A DNA stretch of 64,000 bases from Bacillota bacterium (lineage in GTDB: Bacteria; Bacillota; Clostridia; Lachnospirales; Lachnospiraceae): the NCBI GenBank assembly GCA_023457255.1, contig JAEWMB010000036.1, forward strand, positions 127,549-191,548, in the 5' to 3' direction. The first letter of the stretch is position 1. Each line of letters begins with the position of its first letter. The translations under genes were made by a program, and so were the position numbers. Below are positions 52,989 to 62,803 of this stretch, in pieces. The notes under the pieces were generated by a model. It searched no databases. It worked only from the letters and a program-made list of their open reading frames with translations, and was not told where the DNA came from.

Positions 52989-53876
52989 ATGGATCAAGCA
53001 GAACAGTTAAGGAGATTAGTGAATCAGCAGACGCGTCCTAAAGGTACTGCCAGGGTTATTACCGTAACCAGTGGAAAAGGCGGCGTTGGAAAATCAAGTA
53101 CTTCACTAAATCTGGCAATTAGCCTTAGTCGATTAGGAAATCGTGTATTAATTCTTGACGCGGATTTTGGCCTTGCCAATATAGAAGTAATGTTAGGAAT
53201 ACGACCAAAATACAATCTTGCCGATTTAATGTTTCAAGGAAGAGAGCTGCAAGATATAATAACAGAGGGGCCTGATAATGTTGGTTTTATTTCCGGTGGC
53301 TCAGGAATTGCAGAACTAACAAGACTTACCAAAGAACAGATTATGTATCTTATACAAAAGATGGATTATCTGGACGGCTTAGCAGATATTATCATTGTAG
53401 ATACCGGAGCAGGAATATCAGACCTTGTAATGGAATTTGTTTCGGTCAGCGCAGAGGTTTTGCTGGTGACTACCCCTGAACCAACCTCGATTACAGATGC
53501 TTATGCCGTTTTAAAAGCACTTCATCGCAGAGAAAATTTTAATAAAGAGGAAACGGTAATTAAATTGATATCCAACCGAATTTATTCGGAAGATGAAGGA
53601 AAAGAGATTTACAATAAATTAAATACGGTAGTTAAGAAATTTCTTGATATTGAAATGGAATACCTTGGGGGAATACCGCAGGATAGGGCTGTATCCCAAG
53701 CAATTATGCAGCAGAAGCCTGTTATTACGGCACTCCCTAATTCAGCGGCTGCAAAGGCTATATGTTCCTTAGCGGAACGTATTTGTGAGGGAGATATAGA
53801 GGCACCGAGTGAAACAAGAGGAATAAAACGAATCTTTGCCAGCCTGATGCGTTTAAGGATGACAACCAAAAGATAA
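52989..53876 (+). CDS. flhG: MinD-like ATPase FlhG (YlxH)
   Basis: A 295-residue deviant-Walker ATPase regulating flagellar number and pattern. An N-terminal segment (MDQAEQLRRLVNQ) matches the FlhF-activating DQAxxLR motif, followed by the P-loop TSGKGGVGKSSTSLNLA (about 26-42) and LILDADFGLANIEVMLG. A C-terminal amphipathic, basic helix can bind membrane. It begins right after the flhF stop codon. Confidence 0.96.
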   Translation: MDQAEQLRRLVNQQTRPKGTARVITVTSGKGGVGKSSTSLNLAISLSRLGNRVLILDADFGLANIEVMLGIRPKYNLADLMFQGRELQDIITEGPDNVGFISGGSGIAELTRLTKEQIMYLIQKMDYLDGLADIIIVDTGAGISDLVMEFVSVSAEVLLVTTPEPTSITDAYAVLKALHRRENFNKEETVIKLISNRIYSEDEGKEIYNKLNTVVKKFLDIEMEYLGGIPQDRAVSQAIMQQKPVITALPNSAAAKAICSLAERICEGDIEAPSETRGIKRIFASLMRLRMTTKR

Positions 53877-53897
53877 AGAATACAGGGGAGGAAACGA

Positions 53898-54665
53898 ATG
53901 TTTAAAGACATAGCCTCAGTTGGAGATAAACTAGAGTTAGTGAAAATCAACAATCAAGGTAATGCAATGGATGAAACAAAACGCCATGTAAGTGTAGTAT
54001 ATGAGTTAGATGAGGCTGATTCTGCATCTATCGCCATCCCAATTGAAAATAGCAGGCTAATTCCTTTGGAAATTGGAAGTCATTATCTTATTTATGTCTA
54101 TAGCAAACATGGTTTATTTCAATGTAAGGCAAAAGTAATGAGCAGGTTCCGTATTCGGAATGCGTATGCTGCGCAGATTCAGATTGTTTCTGATTTGGAA
54201 AAACAACAAAGAAGGCAGTTTTTTCGGCTTAATGTAGTGCAAGATATGTCTTTTCGTGTCTTATCGAAGGACGAATGGGATGAAATATTGAGGCTGTATG
54301 ACAGCTTCCTTGATAAATCGGATATTCAAGAGATACTAAAACAGCTTGAGACAAAAAACATGTACAGTTGGCAAGAGGGAGTTATGGTTGACATCAGTGG
54401 CGGTGGAATGAAATTTAACTCCGGAGAGGTTTTCAAAGGGGATCAGATACTCCAGGTAAAATTCATCTTGGATATGGAAAGTGGTCCAAAGAAATTTCTT
54501 CTTTATGCCAAAGTTGTGAGCTGCTCTGAAGCAAAAAATCTCCCGGATATCTATGCAAAACGTATTGTTTTTTTAAAAATGAAAAGTGACGAGAGAGAAG
54601 CAATTGTTCGATACATTTTCGAGGAAGAACGCAAACGCCGAAGCAAAGAAAATAGGTTAAGTTAG
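53898..54665 (+). CDS. PilZ-domain c-di-GMP effector (YcgR/YpfA type)
   Basis: A 255-residue protein with an N-terminal YcgR-like beta domain (about 1-100) and a C-terminal PilZ domain. The c-di-GMP-binding signature is visible as QRRQFFRLNV followed by DISGGGMKF. Homologues brake the flagellar motor by contacting MotA or FliG when c-di-GMP is high. The insert of about 45 residues between the two motifs is longer than in a minimal PilZ. It lies between flhG and cheB with AGGGGAGG ahead. The first residues (MFKDIASVGDKLELVKINNQ) fit the YcgR_2-type domain. Confidence 0.88.
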   Translation: MFKDIASVGDKLELVKINNQGNAMDETKRHVSVVYELDEADSASIAIPIENSRLIPLEIGSHYLIYVYSKHGLFQCKAKVMSRFRIRNAYAAQIQIVSDLEKQQRRQFFRLNVVQDMSFRVLSKDEWDEILRLYDSFLDKSDIQEILKQLETKNMYSWQEGVMVDISGGGMKFNSGEVFKGDQILQVKFILDMESGPKKFLLYAKVVSCSEAKNLPDIYAKRIVFLKMKSDEREAIVRYIFEEERKRRSKENRLS

Positions 54666-54774
54666 TGTATTGTCGGCTAAGTTGATTTGTAGACGATACA
54701 TTTGAATCATTCCTTCAAAAAGATATAGGAAAAATTAGAGTGTAGACTAGCCTATCAATAGAATGGAGTACAAT

Positions 54775-55896
54775 ATGATGAAAAATATTTTGGTGATTGA
54801 TGACTCTGCACTTATGAGAAGGCTCATATCTGATATAATTAGAAGTGACAAGAGATTCAGCATAAGTGATGTTGCAACGAATGGTTTGGAAGGCTTTGAT
54901 CTTATTACATTGAATCCGACAAAATATGATGCAATTCTACTTGACATTAATATGCCTAAGATGAATGGGATTCAGTTGTTGGAACAGCTAAATAAGATGC
55001 GCTTAAAGTTAAAAATCATTATGGTTAGTACACTGGCAAAAGAAGGAGCAAAAGAGACAATACGTTGCCTGGAACTTGGAGCATTTGATTTTGTTACAAA
55101 ACCGGAAAGTTACATAGAAGCAAAGGATGGGGCCTTTAAAGAAAAGATATTAGCAGCATTATCCTATGCAACGGAGTTAGTATCACCTACCGGAGGAAAA
55201 ACAGTACAGGTGCCCCGGACAATACTGCCTACAGTGAATAATCAAACTATGGGTGGTGCAGCGAGACCTAAGGTTTTACTTGATCGTAAAGTTCATGTCA
55301 AGGTCTTGAACAATGCAAAGAAAATTGTGGCCTTAACTTGTTCTACCGGTGGACCCAAAGCACTTCATCAAGTGATTCCAAAGCTTCCGGCAAATTTAGA
55401 TGCACCGATTGTTGTTGTTCAGCATATGCCGGAGGGTTTTACCAATTCCCTGGCTTCCCGCCTGAATGAACTAAGTGCTCTAACCGTAAAGGAGGCAGAA
55501 CATGGGGAAACGGTACAAAAAGGTTATGTTTATGTGGCCAAAGGTGGATCACAGCTAAGAATAGTAAAGTCAAGAGATGGCGGCTATACCCTATCTGTAA
55601 CCGTGGAAGCAGCAAGAAATGGTTTAAAACCGTGTGCAGATATCATGTATGAATCCTTGAAGGATACAGATTATGACGATATTACTTGTGTAGTCCTAAC
55701 CGGAATGGGTGGAGATGGAACACAGGGAATTAAGAAGCTGAATGAAAAAAATAATATTTACGTGATAGCGCAGGACGAAGCAACCAGTACTGTCTATGGT
55801 ATGCCAAAAGTTATTTATGAGACAGGACTTGTGGACGAGGTAGTACCGATTGAAATGGTTGCCGGGGCTATAACGAAGAATGTGGGGGTGCAATGA
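54775..55896 (+). CDS. cheB: Chemotaxis protein-glutamate methylesterase CheB
   Basis: A 373-residue two-domain enzyme: receiver with Asp9, Asp10 and phosphorylation site Asp57 (LLDINMPKMNG), a linker, then the methylesterase with its catalytic elements in LTCSTGGPKAL, VVVQHMPEGFT and LTGMGGDGTQG. It removes methyl groups from chemoreceptors and deamidates them. The start ATG 54775 has GGAG 6 nt ahead; an in-frame ATG at 54763 overlaps that site. The matching methyltransferase CheR is not in this window. Confidence 0.96.
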   Translation: MMKNILVIDDSALMRRLISDIIRSDKRFSISDVATNGLEGFDLITLNPTKYDAILLDINMPKMNGIQLLEQLNKMRLKLKIIMVSTLAKEGAKETIRCLELGAFDFVTKPESYIEAKDGAFKEKILAALSYATELVSPTGGKTVQVPRTILPTVNNQTMGGAARPKVLLDRKVHVKVLNNAKKIVALTCSTGGPKALHQVIPKLPANLDAPIVVVQHMPEGFTNSLASRLNELSALTVKEAEHGETVQKGYVYVAKGGSQLRIVKSRDGGYTLSVTVEAARNGLKPCADIMYESLKDTDYDDITCVVLTGMGGDGTQGIKKLNEKNNIYVIAQDEATSTVYGMPKVIYETGLVDEVVPIEMVAGAITKNVGVQ

Positions 55897-55897
55897 G

Positions 55898-57982
55898 ATG
55901 GATGTAAGTCAATATTTAGAGATTTTCATCGATGAAACAAAGGAACATCTTCAAAGTTTAAACGAGCAATTATTAATCCTTGAAAAAGAACCTGAGAATG
56001 AAGATACAATAAATGAGATATTTCGTTCTGCACATTCCTTAAAAGGAATGGCTGGAACAATGGGTTATAGGAGAATGCAGCGGCTGACCCATGACATGGA
56101 AAATGTATTTTCAGAAATCCGGGCAGGTAAAATGAAAGTAAAGGCTGAACTGGTGGACGTGCTCTTCAAAGGGTTAGATGCGCTGGAATCTTATCTGGAA
56201 CGTATTGTTACTTCTGCTGATGAGGGTACCGAAGATAATGAGGATATTATTAAAAGCTTAAATCGTATTCTTGATGAAGGTGTAAAAGCTTTTGCGCAAG
56301 GTGCTGCTGAGAGTAAAGAAGAGATAAGCAAACCGGTAGTTAGTGCTGCGGCGACTGCAGTGAAAGAATCACCGAAGGATGACATTGCGCTCGCTGAGCA
56401 TGAATTGCGTGCTGTGGAAAAGATGACACAAGAGGGCGGTCATGCATATTCTTTAACGGTTTATATACAAGAGACCTGTATTTTAAAAGCTGCCAGAGCG
56501 TTCTTAGTTTTCAAAGCGTTAGAAGAATTAGGAGATATAATTAAGAGTAAACCAGAGGTACAAGATATCGAAGATGAACGCTTTGATTTGGATTTTTCCG
56601 TAGTCTTGCTGACGAAAGAATCTATGGCGAAGGTACAGAAGGTTGTTACTGGAGTTTCTGAGATTAAGGATGTTGATATCTCAGAGATTATAGTACCAAA
56701 AAGTGAGAAGAAAGATGAAACTGTTAATGACTCAGATACAAGAAAAGATCAAAAATCCGTATTGAAAGATTCCTATAACAAGGGGGCGGCCGCTGCAAAA
56801 CAGAAAGAGGCAGCGAAACCGGTTGTTAACCGTTCGGTTCGTGTTGATATTGAGAAGCTAGATGATTTAATGAATCTTGTCAGTGAACTTATTATTGCGA
56901 AAAATGGCTTGGTTTCTATGAATAATACCGAAACGAAATCCGATGCGATGGGTGGTTTTCACGAGCAGATTGAGTACTTGGAAAGAATTACAACCAATCT
57001 TCACCAGTCTGTAATGAAGGTTCGGATGGTACCAATTGAAAGCGTAGTCAATCGTTTCCCTCGTATGATTCGAGATTTATCTAAGAAACTTGATAAGAAG
57101 ATGGAATTATACATGACAGGGGAAGATACAGAATTAGATCGTACGGTAATTGATGAGATTGGTGATCCGTTAATGCATCTTCTGCGTAATGCTGCGGACC
57201 ATGGGCTTGAAAGCAATGAAGAGAGAATGAAGCTTGGAAAACCTGAGGTTGGTTCGATTTTCTTAGATGCTTATCAGGAAGGCAATAATGTTGTAATTGA
57301 GGTTCGAGATGATGGTTCCGGCATTAATGTAGAAGTAATTAAGAGGAAAGCAATCGATAAAGGTACGATAACCGAAGAGCAGGCAGTTGCGATGACAGAT
57401 AAGGAAATCATCGATTTGTTATTCCGTCCGAGCTTTTCAACCGCTGAGGTAATCTCCGATGTTTCTGGGCGAGGAGTTGGGCTTGACGTAGTAAAAACAA
57501 AGATTGAGACACTGGGCGGAAGCATTGAAACCAAGACAGCTCTTGGTCAAGGCAGTAACTTTATTATTCGCTTACCTCTAACCCTTGCCATCATACAAGC
57601 ATTAATGGTAGAACTTGGAACAGAAAAATATGCGATTCCACTTGGCAGCATTGAAACAATTGAAAATGTAGCAACGAAGGAAATCAAATATGTACAGTCG
57701 AAGGAAGTAATTCATCTTCGCGGGAACGTTATTCCATTAATACGCCTGAATAAGATTCTTGATGTGACGGAAGCTGCAAAGGAAACCGAAGATTTAACCG
57801 TTGTTATCGTTAAGAAAGGTGACAAACTTGCAGGACTTGTTGTAGATAACTTAATTGGGCAGCTTGAGATTGTAATCAAATCAATTGGCAAATATATCAA
57901 TAACAGCAAGATGATAAGCGGTGCAACTATCTTAGGTGATGGTGAAATCGCATTAATTCTTGATGTAAATTCTTTGGTATAG
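55898..57982 (+). CDS. cheA: Chemotaxis histidine kinase CheA
   Basis: A 694-residue kinase with the complete five-domain plan: Hpt with His46 (RSAHSLKGMAG), a CheY/CheB-binding P2 region (about 160-270), dimerisation helices, HATPase (HLLRNAADHGLESNEER; DDGSGINVEVI; SDVSGRGVGLDVVKTKIETL) and a C-terminal CheW-like domain. It autophosphorylates and passes phosphate to CheY and CheB. The start at ATG 55898 follows GGGGGTG; it immediately follows the cheB stop codon. Confidence 0.97.
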   Translation: MDVSQYLEIFIDETKEHLQSLNEQLLILEKEPENEDTINEIFRSAHSLKGMAGTMGYRRMQRLTHDMENVFSEIRAGKMKVKAELVDVLFKGLDALESYLERIVTSADEGTEDNEDIIKSLNRILDEGVKAFAQGAAESKEEISKPVVSAAATAVKESPKDDIALAEHELRAVEKMTQEGGHAYSLTVYIQETCILKAARAFLVFKALEELGDIIKSKPEVQDIEDERFDLDFSVVLLTKESMAKVQKVVTGVSEIKDVDISEIIVPKSEKKDETVNDSDTRKDQKSVLKDSYNKGAAAAKQKEAAKPVVNRSVRVDIEKLDDLMNLVSELIIAKNGLVSMNNTETKSDAMGGFHEQIEYLERITTNLHQSVMKVRMVPIESVVNRFPRMIRDLSKKLDKKMELYMTGEDTELDRTVIDEIGDPLMHLLRNAADHGLESNEERMKLGKPEVGSIFLDAYQEGNNVVIEVRDDGSGINVEVIKRKAIDKGTITEEQAVAMTDKEIIDLLFRPSFSTAEVISDVSGRGVGLDVVKTKIETLGGSIETKTALGQGSNFIIRLPLTLAIIQALMVELGTEKYAIPLGSIETIENVATKEIKYVQSKEVIHLRGNVIPLIRLNKILDVTEAAKETEDLTVVIVKKGDKLAGLVVDNLIGQLEIVIKSIGKYINNSKMISGATILGDGEIALILDVNSLV

Positions 57983-57996
57983 GGGGGGGACGCAGT

Positions 57997-58464
57997 ATGG
58001 AAACGAACAAAGTGACAGGGAATGATTCAAAACAATACATTGTTGTTACCCTTGGAAATGAACAGTTTGGAATAAACATCCAATATGTGGATAATATTGT
58101 TAGAATGCAGCGTATTACACGAGTTCCCAAAGCACAATCGTATTTTAAAGGTGTTATCAATATCCGAGGTGAAATTATCCCAGTGATGAGCCTTCGATTA
58201 AAATTTAGTTTAGAACCAGACGAAATAACCAATGCTACCCGTATTCTAATCATAAAGCTAGAGCCTCAGGCAGCAATTGGCATCATTGTTGATGAAGTAA
58301 AAGAAGTAGTTACCATCGAGGATAAAAGTGTAGATAAGATTTCCGGCAGTACGAGTGATGAAAAGGCATCTTATCTTGTTGGAGTTGGGAAACATGGAGA
58401 TGGTTTGATTTCTCTTTTAAATCTCCCGGCAGTCATTATAGAAAAAGAAACAGAGGGGAAATAA
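57997..58464 (+). CDS. cheW: Chemotaxis coupling protein CheW
   Basis: A 155-residue CheW-domain protein that links receptors to CheA. The family core reads YIVVTLGNEQFGINIQYVDN, ITRVPKAQSYFKGVINIRGE and IGIIVDEVKEVVTI. The ATG at 57997 has AGGGGGGG upstream. A 205-nt gap follows before cheC with no gene; it can form a loose stem at 58515-58550. Confidence 0.96.
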   Translation: METNKVTGNDSKQYIVVTLGNEQFGINIQYVDNIVRMQRITRVPKAQSYFKGVINIRGEIIPVMSLRLKFSLEPDEITNATRILIIKLEPQAAIGIIVDEVKEVVTIEDKSVDKISGSTSDEKASYLVGVGKHGDGLISLLNLPAVIIEKETEGK

Positions 58465-58669
58465 CACGGCAGTAACTATCGTGGGAAGAGGTTTCGAAAC
58501 TTTAAATTGTGGTTAAATGGACTTCTAAGTCAGAATGCAAGAAAAGTCCGAACTACTCTTCCTGCGGTTTTTAATGCTAGTGGTAGTAAATGAAAAGTTT
58601 GGCGGTTTGTGCCTAATCACAAAGCTGTCATTGTTATAGAAGGTGCTATGCACCAGAATAGAGGTTACT

Positions 58670-59287
58670 ATGTCTGATAAAGATTTTGACACTATGGATT
58701 CCATGCAGTTTGATGTACTAAAAGAGATTGGTAATATTGGTGCCGGTAATGCAACCACGGCATTGTCCAAGCTGCTCAATGCAAAAGTGGATATGAAAGT
58801 ACCAAAGATAGAGCTTCTGGAGTTTAAGGAATTATCGGATATCATAGGCGGTGCTGAGAACGTAGTTGTTGGTATCCTCCTAACGCTAGATGGAGATATT
58901 GATGGAATGATCATGTTTATTCTCGAGCAAGAACCAGCGAGAGCGATCGTTCGCATGTTAATGCAGGGAATGTGTGAAGTTGGAGAAGAATTTACGGAAT
59001 TAGAGCTGTCAGCATTGCAGGAGATTGGAAATATTATTGCCGGGGCATACTTATCTTCTCTCTCAACATTAACGAATATGACAATAACCTCCAGTATACC
59101 ATACTTAGCGATTGATATGGCAGGAGCTGTTCTTAGTGTACCGGCAATAGAGTTTAGCAAGATAAGTGATAAAGCACTACTAATTGAAACAGAATTTGGT
59201 GATAAGGATCTAGAAGTTAACGGATATTTTGTATTAATACCAACCCTGGATTCCTATAACGCAATATTAACTTCTTTAGGAATGTAG
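58670..59287 (+). CDS. cheC: CheY-P phosphatase CheC
   Basis: A 205-residue CheC with two active-site helices: EIGNIGAGNA (Glu19, Asn22) and LQEIGNIIAGAY (Glu118, Asn121). It hydrolyses CheY-P and forms a complex with CheD, encoded next. The ATG at 58670 with AGAGGT ahead is preferred over an in-frame ATG at 58643. Confidence 0.95.
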   Translation: MSDKDFDTMDSMQFDVLKEIGNIGAGNATTALSKLLNAKVDMKVPKIELLEFKELSDIIGGAENVVVGILLTLDGDIDGMIMFILEQEPARAIVRMLMQGMCEVGEEFTELELSALQEIGNIIAGAYLSSLSTLTNMTITSSIPYLAIDMAGAVLSVPAIEFSKISDKALLIETEFGDKDLEVNGYFVLIPTLDSYNAILTSLGM

Positions 59288-59297
59288 GTGTGTATCT

Positions 59298-59783
59298 ATG
59301 GGGGAAATGATAAAAGTTGGTATGGCAGACATGAATGTTTGTAAACCTCCGGATAGTATTACAACGTTAGGACTTGGATCTTGTGTAGGAATTATCTTGT
59401 ACGATCCGGGGAAAAAAGTGTCTGGAATGGTACATATTATGCTGCCGGATAGTACCAAGATAAAAAACAATGAGAATATAGCTAAATTTGCAGATACCGG
59501 AATAGATGAATTAATAAGACGCTTGTTAGCACTCGGAGCCTGCCGTTCCGCATTGGTAGCGAAAATTGCCGGCGGAGCGCAAATGTTTGCATTTAGTAGT
59601 AACAATGACATGCTGCGAGTTGGTGAACGTAACGTGGAGGCAACAAAAGAAAAATTAAATTCTTTACGGATTCCAATTATAGCGCAGGATACAGGTGCTA
59701 ATTACGGTAGGACAATTGAATTTAGTCCGGAGTCAGGTGAATTGCTGATTAAGTCGGTAGGGAAACCCCTTAAAAAGCTATAA
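59298..59783 (+). CDS. cheD: Chemoreceptor glutamine deamidase CheD
   Basis: A 161-residue cysteine-hydrolase-like deamidase. The catalytic triad appears as Thr23, Cys29 and His46 (TTLGLGSCVGIILYD; MVHIMLPD), followed by AKIAGGAQMFAF. It deamidates receptor glutamines and partners with CheC for adaptation. It starts 10 nt after cheC with GTAGGTG ahead. Confidence 0.96.
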   Translation: MGEMIKVGMADMNVCKPPDSITTLGLGSCVGIILYDPGKKVSGMVHIMLPDSTKIKNNENIAKFADTGIDELIRRLLALGACRSALVAKIAGGAQMFAFSSNNDMLRVGERNVEATKEKLNSLRIPIIAQDTGANYGRTIEFSPESGELLIKSVGKPLKKL

Positions 59784-59961
59784 TTAAGTTTTTTTAATTT
59801 CCGTGAATTTTATATCTGAATACAGAGTGGAATCTGGAGAAATAAAAGTTTAAATGTTGTGTTTAATTTATATATGAGCTCATTAGCGCAGAAACTTGCG
59901 CAGAAAATAAATGATTGAGGTGGCAGATACGAAGAGAATATGCCATTGAAAAGGCACTGAC

Positions 59962-59977
59962 ACGCCGGAATTGAGGT
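59962..59977 (+). repeat. 16-nt leader element shared with 17776-17791
   Basis: ACGCCGGAATTGAGGT occurs here and at 17776-17791, each time ending 4 nt before an ATG and including the ribosome-binding site. A shorter form (AACGCCGGAAGACGG) lies at 45811-45825 upstream of cheY. Confidence 0.6.
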
Positions 59978-59981
59978 AATT

Positions 59982-60308
59982 ATGAAGAATAAGAACATAC
60001 CTGCGATTATTACGTTATGTGCAGGAGCCATCGCAAGCATCACCTGTATAGTAAATCGATATGATCTGGTTTCTACGCTCGGAATCGTATTGTGTGTGCT
60101 CATTGTCTTTTATATCGTTGGTTTAATTGTAGGTAAAATTATTGTTAAAACAAACAAAGCTGCAAGTGATGCATATATCGAGCAGGAACGAAAGAAAATA
60201 AAAGCTGCTAAGATGGAAGAAGCGGCGTCTGAGGATGACATGATGGCAGAGTCAATGGAAGAAGTGAAAGACGAAGCAATGGTAACATTACAAGAGAAGG
60301 TTGATTAA
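59982..60308 (+). CDS. Small two-helix membrane protein, unknown
   Basis: A 108-residue protein with two predicted transmembrane helices (about 7-25 and 31-53) and a charged cytosolic tail of about 50 residues rich in Lys, Glu and Met. It lies between cheD and the sigma-factor gene in a very tightly conserved operon, and its ATG has TTGAGGT ahead. I recognise no family. A motor- or receptor-linked membrane role is possible, as is no flagellar role at all. Confidence 0.8.
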   Translation: MKNKNIPAIITLCAGAIASITCIVNRYDLVSTLGIVLCVLIVFYIVGLIVGKIIVKTNKAASDAYIEQERKKIKAAKMEEAASEDDMMAESMEEVKDEAMVTLQEKVD

Positions 60309-60327
60309 AACAGGGGAGAGATAGCCT

Positions 60328-61092
60328 ATGAGTGCTGATATAAAGCAAAAATTATGGGATGAATACAGTAAGAAGAGAACTCCTGACCTCAGAGAAAAAA
60401 TCATAATCGAGTATGCAAATCTGGTAAAGATTGTAGCAGGAAGACTCAGCATTTATTTAGGATATAATGTGGAATATGACGATTTGGTTGGTTATGGAAC
60501 CTTCGGTTTAATTGATGCAATAGATAAATTTGACTGTGAAAAAGGGGCCAAATTTGAAACCTATGCATCTCTTCGTATTCGTGGTGCAATCTTAGATCAA
60601 ATCCGTAAGATGGATTGGATTCCAAGAACATTAAGGCAGAAGCAAAAACGTCTTGATACGGCATATCAAAAGCTGGAAATTATGTATGGCCGGCAGGCAA
60701 CGGATGAAGAAGTGGCAAAAGAGCTTGAAATTACGATTGAGGAATTGGATACCTGGCAGAATCAGACAAAGATATCGAATTTGGTATCCTTAGACGAATA
60801 CATGGAACAAGGGGAAGTAAGAGTAGAAAATATTACCAGCGAAGATTTTGTCCAGCCGGAAAAAGTAATGGAAAAGCAGGAATTAAAAGCAATGTTAGTG
60901 AAGGCATTAGAGTACCTGACAGAAAAAGAAAAGAAAGTTATAGTCTTATATTATTATGAGGATTTGACTTTAAAAGAAATCAGTGCAGTACTGGAAGTGT
61001 CTGAATCTAGAATATCACAACTGCATACGAAAGCGTTACAAAAGATGAGGCAAAAGCTGGGCAGTAACCTAAATATTTTTATGGGGCAGTAG
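60328..61092 (+). CDS. fliA: Flagellar sigma factor (FliA/SigD/WhiG family)
   Basis: A 254-residue sigma-28. Region 2 contains EYDDLVGYGTFGLIDAIDKF and YASLRIRGAILDQIRKMDW, region 3 KRLDTAYQKLEIMYGRQATD, and region 4 ends in LKEISAVLEVSESRISQLHT. It directs late flagellar genes such as flagellin, none of which is in the window. The ATG at 60328 has CAGGGGAGAG ahead. Its place near the operon's end, as in B. subtilis, makes its expression depend on transcription reaching this point. Confidence 0.97.
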   Translation: MSADIKQKLWDEYSKKRTPDLREKIIIEYANLVKIVAGRLSIYLGYNVEYDDLVGYGTFGLIDAIDKFDCEKGAKFETYASLRIRGAILDQIRKMDWIPRTLRQKQKRLDTAYQKLEIMYGRQATDEEVAKELEITIEELDTWQNQTKISNLVSLDEYMEQGEVRVENITSEDFVQPEKVMEKQELKAMLVKALEYLTEKEKKVIVLYYYEDLTLKEISAVLEVSESRISQLHTKALQKMRQKLGSNLNIFMGQ

Positions 61093-61176
61093 GTGAATAA
61101 ACTCTTGAGACAGCATAAATGGCTGCAAGAAACTAAGGAAACTTGTAGAGTATGAATGTATAGGGAGAGGGGATAA

Positions 61177-62775
61177 ATGACAAATGGGAATGCAATATTT
61201 CAATTGATAACGAATAATGATGGTACTTACCTTCAGTTAATTCCGGCGAAAGGATTGGGAAAGAGTTTTTTATTCAGCGAATTGGATGAATATCTGACTA
61301 AGCGCAGAATAGATTATGACAAAATAGTAGTGAATGATGCTTTATTAAGATTAATGGAACCTAAGATAGTAAAGCTTAATAACGCTGTTCGAATGCCCGA
61401 GGGCGAAGGGATCAAAGTAACAATTTCAGAGGACCGAATGGAGGCAATTGCAAGGTTTTATCCGCCATCACCAAATGGTAATGTAATGAATTTCGCCGAA
61501 ATAATTAATGATCTTGTAAAAGCAGGAGTAAAGTATGGGGTTGTTGAAGAGAATGTCAAAGCATTCTTGAAAGAAAGAAATTATTTAGAGGATATTGTAT
61601 TAGCCCGTGGAACCGAACCGGTTCAAGGGAAAAATGCTGTGATAACTTACTACTTTAATACTGATTTGACAAGAAAGCCGAAAGAGAATGAGGATGGTAC
61701 GGTTGATTTTCATCAGCTAAATACGATTAGCAGGGTAAGCAAAGGAGAATTGCTCGCGAAATTAGAACCTGCAATTCAAGGGAAACCGGGGATTAGTGTT
61801 GTTGGAACTGCTATTCAACCGGGGCGAGTAGAACATAAAATTCTAAGGGCCGGAACAAAAACTCAATTATCGAAGGACAACTGTTCTTTATATTCTTTGG
61901 TTGATGGGCATGTATTACTGGCTGGTGAAAAGATTAATGTTTCTGATTCCTATGAAATCAGAGGAGATGTGGATGCTTCTACTGGAGATGTTAAATATGA
62001 GGGGAATGTTACGATTAAAGGAAGTGTACGTACAGGCTATAAGGTAATTGCCAATGGAGATATCATTGTGGATGGCGTAGTAGAGGGTGCACTGTTACAG
62101 GCAGGCGGCCAGATTATATTAAAACGTGGTATTCAAGGGATGAACAAAGGTTCCCTTATCGCAGCGGGTAATATAGTCAGTAAATTTATTGAGAATGCAG
62201 AGGTTCGAGCCGGAGGCTATATATCTTCTGAAGCATTGTTACATAGTCGTGTTTCTGCAAGAGGAGATGTCATTGTCGGGGGCAAGAAGGGATATATTAC
62301 CGGTGGAGAAATCCGTTCTGGCACAATGATTCAAGCAAAAACAGCAGGTTCCACGATGGGAACGAATACTTTACTTGAGGTGGGAGTCGATCCAAACATT
62401 ATAGAAGAGTATCGCCGTATCGAAAAAGAGCTGCCGATTATGAATAAGGACTTGGAGCAGCTTACTCAGAACCTTTTATTATATCTAAAAAAACTAAAAG
62501 GTGGGGAGAGATTGCCGGCAGATAAGATGTTAATGGTTAAATCAATGTCGGTCAATAAGGATGCACTTGAAAAAAAGAGAGCAGAAGCAATTGCTCGAAT
62601 GGAAGAACTTCAGACTTTTATGGATGATAATGAGAGCGGATGTATTAGGATAAGCGACACATTATATCCAGGATGCAAGGTAGTAATTTCGAATGTGGTA
62701 TATTATGTACGTAAAGAAACTGTTCACTGCAGTTTAGTAAGAGATCGTGCGGACATAAAGTTAGGTCTTTACTAA
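61177..62775 (+). CDS. FapA (DUF342) family protein
   Basis: A 532-residue FapA-family protein. An N-terminal FapA domain (about 70-180) is followed by a beta-helix core made of repeated G/V-rich strands (GDVDASTGDVKYEGNVTIKG; GDIIVDGVVEGALLQAGGQI) and a C-terminal coiled coil (about 410-480). FapA proteins often lie near flagellar or sporulation genes and are thought to polymerise; their role is not settled. The ATG at 61177 follows AGGGAGAGGGG. It directly follows the sigma-factor gene. Confidence 0.88.
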   Translation: MTNGNAIFQLITNNDGTYLQLIPAKGLGKSFLFSELDEYLTKRRIDYDKIVVNDALLRLMEPKIVKLNNAVRMPEGEGIKVTISEDRMEAIARFYPPSPNGNVMNFAEIINDLVKAGVKYGVVEENVKAFLKERNYLEDIVLARGTEPVQGKNAVITYYFNTDLTRKPKENEDGTVDFHQLNTISRVSKGELLAKLEPAIQGKPGISVVGTAIQPGRVEHKILRAGTKTQLSKDNCSLYSLVDGHVLLAGEKINVSDSYEIRGDVDASTGDVKYEGNVTIKGSVRTGYKVIANGDIIVDGVVEGALLQAGGQIILKRGIQGMNKGSLIAAGNIVSKFIENAEVRAGGYISSEALLHSRVSARGDVIVGGKKGYITGGEIRSGTMIQAKTAGSTMGTNTLLEVGVDPNIIEEYRRIEKELPIMNKDLEQLTQNLLLYLKKLKGGERLPADKMLMVKSMSVNKDALEKKRAEAIARMEELQTFMDDNESGCIRISDTLYPGCKVVISNVVYYVRKETVHCSLVRDRADIKLGLY

Positions 62776-62803
62776 GCCCATTTTCTATGAAGGGGGAGTC
62801 CTT

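Noticed and set aside
58525..59160. 211-codon minus-strand open frame over cheC
   Set aside because: Shadow of cheC; Ser/Ile-rich composition typical of antisense frames.
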